A program made the translations under genes and the position numbers. The notes under the pieces are model-generated. The model was not told the origin of the DNA. It saw nothing but the letters and a program-made list of their open reading frames with translations, and did no database searches. Positions 16,579 through 24,396 of a DNA stretch of 64,000 bases are shown in pieces. Source of the stretch: an uncultured Modestobacter sp. (GTDB taxonomy: Bacteria; Actinomycetota; Actinomycetes; Mycobacteriales; Geodermatophilaceae); NCBI RefSeq assembly GCF_947486615.1, contig NZ_CANKUD010000012.1, positions 1 through 64,000 of the forward strand. The letters are read 5' to 3'. Positions within the stretch are counted from its first letter, which is position 1. Each line of letters opens with the position of its first letter.

Positions 16579-17019
16579 TCAGCGGCGGGGGAGCAGCGCC
16601 CAGACGCTCTTCTGGCCCTCGGTCAGGTGCCAGCCGTGCGCGTCGGCCATCTCGGCGATCAGGTAGAGCCCGAGGCCGCCCTGGCTCGGGTCGCGGCCCA
16701 CGGCGGGCGCCGGCGGGCGGGTGGCCGCGGAGTCCCGCACCTCGATCAGCCAGGCGTCCGGGGTGCGCTGCACCCGGGCGCGGACCCCTCCGCCACCGTG
16801 CCGCAGGGCGTTGGAGGCCATCTCGTCGAAGGCCAGGACGACGGCCTCGTCCAGGTCGGCGGCCTCCTGGTCACCGCGGGACTCGGCTGCCAGGCCCCGG
16901 CGGAGCTGGGCGCGGACCCGGGGCAGCTCAGCAACCGTGGTGAGGTCCCACGACCAGCCGGCCTCGGCGGGCGGAGGTGGCGACGACGGCCATGCCAGGC
17001 CGGCCGACTCGCCCGTCAC
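16579..17019 (-). CDS. RsbW-like anti-sigma factor / HATPase_c_2 serine kinase
   Basis: A 146-residue GHKL-type ATPase. The N box DEMASNALRHGGGGVRA (about 67-83) and the glycine loop QGGLGLYLIAEMADAHGW (about 113-130) are present. The N terminus GLAWPSSPPPPAEAGWSWDL matches that of the protein at 3605-4087, so the two are paralogs about 12.5 kb apart. It is read from GTG 17019 and is convergent with the SpoIIE-type phosphatase, with a 30-bp gap, suggesting opposed kinase and phosphatase activities on a shared STAS protein. That pairing is inference. Confidence 0.86.
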   Translation of the reverse strand: MTGESAGLAWPSSPPPPAEAGWSWDLTTVAELPRVRAQLRRGLAAESRGDQEAADLDEAVVLAFDEMASNALRHGGGGVRARVQRTPDAWLIEVRDSAATRPPAPAVGRDPSQGGLGLYLIAEMADAHGWHLTEGQKSVWALLPRR

Positions 17020-17248
17020 TCGATCTCCTCGCGTCCTGGCCGTCAGCTGCTCGACGGCGAACCCCTGTCTTGGCCCTGAGCGACCCTGCTGAAACCCGAC
17101 ACGTCGTGTGAGTCACCTCACTCGATCCGACCGGGCTGCGCGTCGGTCCGACGGCCGCTGTTCCCCCGGCACCGTAGGACATCGGCAGGGTCGCCGGGCG
17201 GCGGGAACCGCCGATGTCACGGCGACGTCATGTGGCGGCGGGGCAGGT

Positions 17249-17572
17249 TCAGTGCGCGCTGCCGCCCAACTGGAGCAGCACCACCCCGCCGACCACCAGG
17301 GCCAGCCCACCCACCTGCCAGCCGGTGAGCGACTGGCCGAGGAAGACCGCACCGATCGCGGCCACCGCGGCGGTGCCGGTGGCCGACCAGATGGCGTAGG
17401 CCACCCCGACCGGGACCGTCTTGACCACCTGCGCGAGCAGCACGAAGGAGAGCGCGTAGCCGGCCAGCACGGCCAGGCTGGGCAGCAGCACGGTGAACCC
17501 GGCGGTGCGGGGGAGCAGCGAGGTCGCGACGACCTCGCTGACGATCGCGCAGGCGAGCAGGAGGTAGGCCAC
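17249..17572 (-). CDS. small multidrug resistance (SMR) family transporter
   Basis: A 107-residue, four-span membrane protein of the EmrE/Gdx family. The membrane-embedded Glu in AIVSEVVATSLL (residue 13) is the proton/substrate site of SMR pumps, and GVAYAIWSATGTAAVAAIGAVF is the conserved third span. SMR proteins export guanidinium or lipophilic cations as dimers. It is the last gene of the thiamin operon, 19 bp after the TenI-like gene, without its own clear promoter. Its place suggests a link to a cationic thiamin-related compound, but it could equally be a hitch-hiker with its own role. Confidence 0.88.
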   Translation of the reverse strand: MAYLLLACAIVSEVVATSLLPRTAGFTVLLPSLAVLAGYALSFVLLAQVVKTVPVGVAYAIWSATGTAAVAAIGAVFLGQSLTGWQVGGLALVVGGVVLLQLGGSAH

Positions 17573-17591
17573 GGCCCCGATCGTGCCCGCC

Positions 17592-18988
<1,397 letters not shown>

Positions 18989-19195
18989 TCAGCCTCCTGC
19001 GGTGGGGGCGAGCACCTCGAGGCGGTCGCCGGGGGAGAGCTCGGTGGTGGCCCAGCTGCTGCGCGGGACGACGTCGCCGTTGCGGGCGACCGCGACCCGG
19101 TCGTGGCCGCCGCTGCGCTCGGCGACCAGGACGGCGACGGTGGCGCCGGCCGGCAGCTCGGCGGGGGCGCCGTTGACGGTGATCGGGACGGTCAT
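18989..19195 (-). CDS. thiS: sulfur carrier protein ThiS
   Basis: A 68-residue ubiquitin-like protein ending in Gly-Gly (VLAPTAGG), the C terminus that is adenylated and thiocarboxylated to carry sulfur for thiazole synthesis. It starts with VNGAPAELPAGATVAVLV, the usual beta-grasp strand. Its ATG overlaps the thiO stop by 4 nt. The adenylating enzyme (ThiF/MoeB type) is not in this window, so it must be supplied from elsewhere in the genome. Confidence 0.94.
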   Translation of the reverse strand: MTVPITVNGAPAELPAGATVAVLVAERSGGHDRVAVARNGDVVPRSSWATTELSPGDRLEVLAPTAGG

Positions 19196-20394
19196 CGGTG
19201 GGTGAACCTCTCGGCGGTGAACGGGGCGGCGAGCTCGGGCAGCGCACCGTCGGCCAGCAGGCCGGCGACGACGTCACCGGTGACCGGGGTGAGCAGCACG
19301 CCGTTGCGGTGGTGGCCGGTGGCCAGCACCAGCCCGGGCAGCCCGCAGGGACCGAGCAGCGGGGCGTTGTCGGGGGTGCCGGGGCGCCAGCGGGCCAGCG
19401 TCTCGACCAGCTCCAGCTCGCTCACCCCGGGCACGACCTCCATCGCGTCGTGCAGCAGGTCGTGCACCCCGCCGGCGGTGACGGTGGCGTCGAAGCCGCG
19501 GTCCTCGGTGGTCGCCCCGACCACCAGCCGGCCCTCGCCGTAGGGCACCAGGTAGACGTGCCGGCCGCGCACCAGCGCTCGCACCGTGCCACTGAGCAGC
19601 CCAGCTGCCCCGGCCAGCCGCAGGATCTGCCCCTTCACCGGCCGCACCGGCAGCGGCGGCACACCCGGCAACCCGCCGCTGCGCGCACCCAGGGCCAGGA
19701 CGACGGCGGACGCGGCGAGCACCGAGCCGTCGGCGAGCCGCAACCCCGCGGCCCGGCCGTCCGCGACCAGCAGCTCGGCGACCCGCTGGGGCACCACCCG
19801 CACACCGGCGGCCTGCGCGGCAGTCAGCAGCGCGCGGTGCAGCGCCCGGCCGTCGACCGAGTGGTCGCCGTCCACGGCCAGCCCGCCGCGCAGCCGCGGG
19901 GTGAGCGCGGGCTCCCGACGGCGGGTGGCCGAGGGGGTCAGCCGCTCGGCGACCAGCCCGAGTTCGCACTGGTAGGCGTGCAGCGCGTCCAGGGCGGCGA
20001 CGTCGTCGGCGTCGAAGCCGACCACCAGCGTGCCGGCGGTGCGCAGCCCGACCGGCGTCCCGCTCGCCGCCTCCAGCTCGGCGGCGAAGGCCGGCCAGCG
20101 CTGCACCGACGCCAGGCACAGCCGCAGCAGCGCCTCCTCGCCGTAGGCGGCCTCGGTGACCGGGGCGAGCATCCCGGCGGCGGCCTCGGAGGCGCCGGTG
20201 CCGGGGGCGTCGTCGACCACGGTGACCGACAGCCCCCGCTGCGCCGCCCGCCACGCGACCGCCAGCCCGATCAGCCCGCCACCGGCGACAGCCACGTCGG
20301 TCGTGCCGGCGTCCGTCGTCCTGGCTCCCGTCGTCCTGGCTCCCGTCGTCCCGGTGTCCGTCGTCCCGGTGTCGGTCGTCCCGGTGTCGGTCAT
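19192..20394 (-). CDS. thiO: glycine oxidase ThiO
   Basis: A 400-residue FAD-dependent amine oxidase that converts glycine to dehydroglycine for ThiG. The dinucleotide-binding motif VAVAGGGLIGLAVAWRAA begins only at about residue 34, and GTGASEAAAGMLAPVTEA and the C-terminal LATGHHRNGVLLTPVTG match ThiO. The first 33 residues are a Thr-rich repeat (TDTGTTDTGTTDTGTTGART) coded by 15-bp tandem repeats and are absent from the family core. They may be an expanded or mis-started leader; no good start codon exists between the repeats and the FAD motif. The start overlaps the thiE stop by 4 nt. Confidence 0.92.
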   Translation of the reverse strand: MTDTGTTDTGTTDTGTTGARTTGARTTDAGTTDVAVAGGGLIGLAVAWRAAQRGLSVTVVDDAPGTGASEAAAGMLAPVTEAAYGEEALLRLCLASVQRWPAFAAELEAASGTPVGLRTAGTLVVGFDADDVAALDALHAYQCELGLVAERLTPSATRRREPALTPRLRGGLAVDGDHSVDGRALHRALLTAAQAAGVRVVPQRVAELLVADGRAAGLRLADGSVLAASAVVLALGARSGGLPGVPPLPVRPVKGQILRLAGAAGLLSGTVRALVRGRHVYLVPYGEGRLVVGATTEDRGFDATVTAGGVHDLLHDAMEVVPGVSELELVETLARWRPGTPDNAPLLGPCGLPGLVLATGHHRNGVLLTPVTGDVVAGLLADGALPELAAPFTAERFTHR

Positions 20395-20405
20395 CCCAGT
20401 GCCCG
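20301..20405. repeat. 15-bp degenerate tandem repeat, seven units
   Basis: Seven consecutive 15-bp units begin at 20301, each starting TCGTCC, TCGTGC or TCATCC; the plus-strand form is typified by TCGTCCCGGTGTCGG. They encode the Thr/Gly/Ala repeat at the N terminus of ThiO on the minus strand. The last unit spans the thiE stop and thiO start. Period and in-frame length suggest replication slippage that preserves the reading frame. Confidence 0.85.
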
Positions 20406-21005
20406 CAGCAGGTCGCGGGTGGCGGCCGTCGGGTCGGCCGCGGCGGCGACCGCGCCGACCACCGCGACGCCAGCGGCCCCGGCGGCCAGCAGCTCGCCGA
20501 CCCGGGCGGCGGTGACCCCGCCGATGGCGATCACCGGTACCGGCACCGCCGTGGCCACCGCGGCGACCCCGGCCGGCCCGATCGGGTCGGGAAGCCCGGT
20601 CTTGGTGGTGGTCGCGAAGGCCGGGCCGACGCCGAGGTAGTCCGCGCCCTCGGCGACGAGCAGCCGGGCGCGCTCCGGGTCGCGGGCGGTGCCGCCGAGC
20701 AGGTGTCCGGGCCCGGCGACCCGCCGGGCGGCGGCCAGCGGCAGGTCGTGCTCGCCGAGGTGCGTGCCGTCAGCGCCCACCGCCAGGGCGACGTCCACCC
20801 GGTCGTTGACCAGACAGGTGGTGCCCGCCGGCCGGCACAGCTCCACCACCGCGCGGGCGAAGTCGTGCAGCACCCGGTCTGTGCAGCCCTTGGCCCGCAC
20901 CTGCACCACCGGCGCACCCGCGGCCACCGCCGCGGCGACGGCGGCCAACGCCCGCGGCCCACCGGCGGCGTCGGTGAGCACGTGCAGCCCGCCGAGGGGC
21001 CTCAT
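20391..21005 (-). CDS. thiE: thiamin phosphate synthase ThiE
   Basis: A 204-residue TIM-barrel enzyme joining HMP pyrophosphate to thiazole phosphate. It has the complete motif set: LHVLTDA, PVVQVRAKG, CLVNDRVDVALAVGADGTHLG, and ADYLGVGPAFATTTKTGLP followed by DPIGPAGV. It therefore is the genuine ThiE, in contrast to the TenI-like copy at 17592-18158. ATG 21005 overlaps the cytX stop (ATGA), and the stop overlaps the thiO start, so it lies inside a translationally coupled operon under the TPP riboswitch. Overlap of the last codons with the 15-bp repeat array is unusual but leaves the fold intact. Confidence 0.94.
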   Translation of the reverse strand: MRPLGGLHVLTDAAGGPRALAAVAAAVAAGAPVVQVRAKGCTDRVLHDFARAVVELCRPAGTTCLVNDRVDVALAVGADGTHLGEHDLPLAAARRVAGPGHLLGGTARDPERARLLVAEGADYLGVGPAFATTTKTGLPDPIGPAGVAAVATAVPVPVIAIGGVTAARVGELLAAGAAGVAVVGAVAAAADPTAATRDLLRALG

Positions 21006-22342
21006 GCCGCCGTCCGGCGGGCCCGCAGCCGGGCCGGCAGCACCAGCAGCGTGGTCAGCACCGCCGCGACGGCCAGGCTGACCAGCGAGGCCGACCAGCC
21101 GTTGGCCGGGTCGATGCCCAGGTCGAGCTGGCGGTCGGTCCACCAGGTGGTCCAGCCGGCGCCCGGGCCGCCGAAGTACGTCGGCAGGGTCAGCTGGTAG
21201 GCGACGAACCCGGCCAGCCAGGGCAGCAGCAGCGACAGCCGGGCCGGGGCGGTGTCCGAGGTGTCCCAGGCCCGGGTGCGCAGCGCGTAGGCGATCAGGA
21301 AGACCCCGATCAGCGGCACGAAGACCGCGCCGATCAGGAAGAGGAACGGCTCGTAGGCGGCGATGTCGAAGCTGAGCGCCAGCAGCGTGGCGACGGTACC
21401 GACGACGACCGCGGCGACCCGCCGGTCGATCCGGGCGACGACGTTCTGCGCCGAGACGGCGGTGGAGTAGAGGTTGGCGAACGCCTCGTCCAGCTCGACG
21501 ACCACCAGCACCAGCACGGCCAGCGCACCCAGCGGCACGGCCAGCAGCGCGTCGACGACGTCCAGGCCGGCGCTGCCGTAGGCGGCCAGCGCCAGCACGC
21601 CGAGGGTGAACATCGCCACCGTGGCCAGCCCGTAGCCCAGCGCCGCGCCGGTGGCGGCGGACCGGCCGCTGCGCACGTGCCGGGTGTAGTCGGCGGCCAG
21701 CGGGAACCAGGAGATCGGCAGGGCGATGACGATGTCGGTCGCCGTCCAGAACGAGGTGGCGTTGCCGGTGGCGAGGTCGGGCAGCGGCTCGCGGAGCACC
21801 TCGACGTACAGGTAGACGATCGCGGCCAGCGCCGCCCACACCGCGTACCGGGACAGCACCCGGACGACGCCGAGCGGGCGCAGTGCCATCGCGGTGGCCA
21901 GCACCCCGGCCAGCAGCACGAACGGCCAGCGCGGCGCGTCGAGCACCCGGGAGGCGGCCTCGGCGATGATCACGATCTCGAAGGTCGCCCAGCCGATGCA
22001 CTGCACCAGGTTCAGCGCGGTGGGCAGCCAGGAGGCGTGCCGGCCGAGCAGGCCGCGCAGCAGCACCATCGCCGGGACGCCCTCCCGGGCCCCGATCCCG
22101 GCCGCGGCGCCGAGCAGCAGCGCGCCGATCACGGCGCCGACGACGACGGCGCCGAGGGTCACCGCCAGCGGCCGGTCGGGCAGGACGACGAAGACCGCGG
22201 CCACCGGCAGCAGCAGGCTGATGCCCAGGTTGCCCCACAGGCCCAGGGCGTCCCGGAAGCCCAGGGTGCGGGCGGGTGGCTCGCCCAGGGTGAGGGGTGC
22301 CTCCGCGGTGGAGGACGGGTGGATGACGTCGGACGTGCTCAT
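21002..22342 (-). CDS. cytX: CytX-type hydroxymethylpyrimidine permease (NCS1 family)
   Basis: A 446-residue permease with about twelve membrane spans, related to cytosine and purine transporters. It starts MSTSDVIHPSSTAEAPLTLG and enters the first span at DALGLWGNLGISLLLPVAAV, the NCS1 hallmark region. CytX is the member found in TPP-riboswitch operons and is thought to take up HMP or a thiamin pyrimidine precursor. Here it is the first gene after a TPP riboswitch and is followed by thiE, thiO, thiS and thiG. No thiC is in the window, so pyrimidine import would feed this branch. Confidence 0.92.
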   Translation of the reverse strand: MSTSDVIHPSSTAEAPLTLGEPPARTLGFRDALGLWGNLGISLLLPVAAVFVVLPDRPLAVTLGAVVVGAVIGALLLGAAAGIGAREGVPAMVLLRGLLGRHASWLPTALNLVQCIGWATFEIVIIAEAASRVLDAPRWPFVLLAGVLATAMALRPLGVVRVLSRYAVWAALAAIVYLYVEVLREPLPDLATGNATSFWTATDIVIALPISWFPLAADYTRHVRSGRSAATGAALGYGLATVAMFTLGVLALAAYGSAGLDVVDALLAVPLGALAVLVLVVVELDEAFANLYSTAVSAQNVVARIDRRVAAVVVGTVATLLALSFDIAAYEPFLFLIGAVFVPLIGVFLIAYALRTRAWDTSDTAPARLSLLLPWLAGFVAYQLTLPTYFGGPGAGWTTWWTDRQLDLGIDPANGWSASLVSLAVAAVLTTLLVLPARLRARRTAA

Positions 22343-22348
22343 CGACAG

Positions 22349-22437
22349 CTCCCTACGCCGGCATTACCCGGTCAGGTTCCAGCGGTCGGCGGCAGGTCAG
22401 CCGCCCTCTCAGCCCGGTTCTCCGAGCTCCCGCACGT
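22349..22437 (-). promoter_or_regulatory. TPP riboswitch upstream of cytX
   Basis: On the minus strand the conserved TPP aptamer pieces occur in order: GGGCTGAGAGG (pyrimidine-sensor helix), a variable helix, GGAACCTGACCGGGTAATG (THI-box core) and GCCGGCGTAGGGAGC closing the stem, 7 nt upstream of the cytX start. With so short a distance, the likely mode is control of translation initiation of cytX in response to thiamin pyrophosphate. Confidence 0.95.
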
Positions 22438-22459
22438 GGCATCGGCCACGACGGAGATC

Positions 22460-22465
22460 ACCCTA
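22460..22465 (-). promoter_or_regulatory. -10 element for the riboswitch-controlled thi operon
   Basis: On the minus strand the hexamer reads TAGGGT and would start transcription at about 22453, some 16 nt before the aptamer begins. It is only nine bases from the oppositely directed -10 at 22475-22480. Confidence 0.55.
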
Positions 22466-22474
22466 GCCACCTCG

Positions 22475-22480
22475 TAGAGT
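22475..22480 (+). promoter_or_regulatory. -10 element of leaderless promoter for the tenA operon
   Basis: TAGAGT matches TANNNT and is separated by seven bases (CCGCGCC) from the GTG at 22488. No ribosome site precedes that GTG, so a leaderless transcript is likely. Confidence 0.65.
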
Positions 22481-22487
22481 CCGCGCC

Positions 22488-23078
22488 GTGCCGGTCGCCG
22501 AACTGCTCCGACGTCATCCCGATGCCTGGCGCGGGGCCACCGCGCACCCCTTCCTGCAGGCGGTGGCCGACGGGTCGCTGCCGCCGGCCGCGTTCGACAC
22601 CTGGCTGGTGCAGGACGCCCGCTTCGTCGCCGACCTGCTGCGCTTCCAAGCCCGGTTGCTGGCCCGGGCGCCGCGCCCGGCCCAGGCCGTGCTGGCCGGC
22701 GGCGCCGTGGCGCTGGTCGAGGAGCTGGCCTGGTTCGAGCAGCAGGCCGCCGCGCGCGGGCTGGACCTCACCGCCCCGGCACGGCCGGCCACCGCCGCCT
22801 ACGCCGAGCTGCTCGACCGGCTGGACCGCGCCGACGTGCCCACCGCGCTGACCGCGCTGTGGACGATCGAGCGCACCTACCTCGACGCCTGGTCGGCCGC
22901 GGCCCCCGGGGCGCCGGCCTACCGAGCGTTCGTCGAGCACTGGACCGTGCCGGCCTTCGCCGGGTACGTCGCCGGCCTGGAGGAGGCGGCCGACGCGGCC
23001 GGCGGGTCCGACGACGCGCTCTTCCTCGAGGTCGTCGCGGCGGAGACGGCGTTCTGGCAGATGGCGGTGGACGCGTGA
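22488..23078 (+). CDS. TenA/PqqC-like family protein 1
   Basis: A 196-residue all-helical protein of the TenA/haem-oxygenase-like fold (TAHPFLQAVADGSLPPAAFDTWLVQDARFVADLL near the start and VAAETAFWQMAVDA at the end). TenA enzymes hydrolyse aminopyrimidine breakdown products or thiamin during salvage. This copy lacks the Cys of the classical class and has Glu residues near the end that suit the TenA_E-like class. It is leaderless and overlaps the second TenA-type gene (GTGA). The tandem pair, inside a thiamin island, points to degraded-thiamin salvage; the exact substrate is unknown. Confidence 0.8.
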   Translation: MPVAELLRRHPDAWRGATAHPFLQAVADGSLPPAAFDTWLVQDARFVADLLRFQARLLARAPRPAQAVLAGGAVALVEELAWFEQQAAARGLDLTAPARPATAAYAELLDRLDRADVPTALTALWTIERTYLDAWSAAAPGAPAYRAFVEHWTVPAFAGYVAGLEEAADAAGGSDDALFLEVVAAETAFWQMAVDA

Positions 23079-23692
23079 GCCTCGCCGCCGAGCTCTGGGC
23101 GGAGAACGCCGAGCTGGCCGCCGCTGCCCTGGCGCACCCGTTCGTGCAGGGGATCGCCGACGGCTCGCTGCCCACCGAGCGGTTCGCCGGCTACGTCGCC
23201 CAGGACGCGTTCTTCCTGGAGTCCTTCGCCCGCGGCTACGCGCTCGGGGTGGCGCACAGCCCGGACCGGGCGGCGCTGGACACCTTCGCCGACCTGCTCG
23301 CCGGAGTGCGCGAGGAGCTGCGGATGCACAACTCCTACGCGGCCCGCTGGGGCATCGACCTGACCGCCGTCCGGCCGCTGCCGGCGACGTCGGCCTACAC
23401 CGACTTCCTGCTGGCCACCGCGTCGCTGGGTGGCGTGGGCCTGACCTGCGCGGCGATGACGCCGTGCATGCGGCTCTACGCCCACCTCGGCCAGTCGCTG
23501 GCCGGCACGGCGGCCACGCCGTACACCGAGTGGATCACCACCTACGCCGACCCCGGCTTCGAGGACCTCGCGGTCACCCTGGAGCGGCTGCTGGACGCCA
23601 CCGCCCCCGACACCCGCGCCGTCCGGCACGCCTACCGCCGCGCGATGCAGCTGGAGGTGGCGTTCTTCGACGCCGCCGGGCAGGCGGGATGA
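23075..23692 (+). CDS. tenA: TenA family protein 2 (Cys-type aminopyrimidine aminohydrolase/thiaminase II)
   Basis: A 205-residue TenA protein. Conserved pieces are LAHPFVQGIADGSLPTERFAGYVAQDAFFLESFARGYA (about 18-55, written in parts) and MTPCMRLYAHLGQSL (about 128-142), where Cys fits the position of the catalytic Cys of Bacillus TenA. The C-terminal MQLEVAFFDAA supplies the second catalytic Glu. It would release HMP from formylaminopyrimidine or thiamin for salvage. GTG 23075 overlaps the stop of the first TenA-like gene, and its own stop overlaps the ABC ATPase start by 4 nt. Confidence 0.86.
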   Translation: MSLAAELWAENAELAAAALAHPFVQGIADGSLPTERFAGYVAQDAFFLESFARGYALGVAHSPDRAALDTFADLLAGVREELRMHNSYAARWGIDLTAVRPLPATSAYTDFLLATASLGGVGLTCAAMTPCMRLYAHLGQSLAGTAATPYTEWITTYADPGFEDLAVTLERLLDATAPDTRAVRHAYRRAMQLEVAFFDAAGQAG

Positions 23693-24375
23693 CGGCGGCT
23701 GCCCTGCTGGCGGCGACCGAGCTCGAGGTCGGGTACGGCGGCGCCCCGGTCTGCGGCCCGGTCACCGTCTCCGTCGGCGCCGGCGAGGCGGTGGCCCTGG
23801 TCGGGCCCAACGGCGCGGGCAAGTCGACCGTGCTGCAGACGATGGTCGGCCTGCTGTCCCCGCTGGCCGGCACCGTCCGGTTCGGCGGCGAGCGGGTCGA
23901 CGAACGAGACGCGGCGTTCCGCCGGGCGGTCGCCGGGGTGCTGGACGAGGACGCCTTCTTCCCCTCGCTCACCGGTGCCGAGCACCTGCTGCTCACCGCC
24001 CGCGCCCATGGGGTGGCCGACGCCGAGGCGGTGGTGGCCGCCGAGCTGGCCGCCTTCGGGCTCACCGGCCGCCAGGACGCGCTGCCCACCGCGCTCTCCT
24101 CCGGCCAGCGCCGGCGGCTGGCCCTGGCCGGTGCCCTGGTGCGCCCGGCGCAGCTGGTGGTGCTCGACGAGCCCGAGCGCCGGCTGGACACCGCGATGCG
24201 CCGGTCCCTGGCCGACCGGCTGGTGGCGCTGGTCGACGCCGGCGCGGCCGTGCTGTTCGCCAGCCACGATCCGGCGTTCATCGGCACGCTCGCCGACCGG
24301 GCGGTGCTCATCGGGGACGACGAGTGCCCGGTGGTCGACCCCGCGGACGCCGTCGCCGCCCTGCAGGAGGGCTGA
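23689..24375 (+). CDS. ABC transporter ATP-binding protein of the tenA operon
   Basis: A 228-residue single-domain ATPase with Walker A GPNGAGKST (about 38-46), signature ALSSGQRRRLALA (about 136-148, with Ser in place of the first Gly), Walker B LVVLDEPERRLD (about 159-170; the usual segment after the Glu is altered to ERRLD) and the switch His in FASHDP. It is coupled by ATGA overlap to the upstream TenA gene and is followed by a large multi-span membrane protein. Such pairing is typical of ABC-2-like exporters. A thiamin-linked transport role is inferred from context only. Confidence 0.85.
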   Translation: MTAAALLAATELEVGYGGAPVCGPVTVSVGAGEAVALVGPNGAGKSTVLQTMVGLLSPLAGTVRFGGERVDERDAAFRRAVAGVLDEDAFFPSLTGAEHLLLTARAHGVADAEAVVAAELAAFGLTGRQDALPTALSSGQRRRLALAGALVRPAQLVVLDEPERRLDTAMRRSLADRLVALVDAGAAVLFASHDPAFIGTLADRAVLIGDDECPVVDPADAVAALQEG

Positions 24376-24396
24376 GCCACGGGCAGCACCCGGCCG

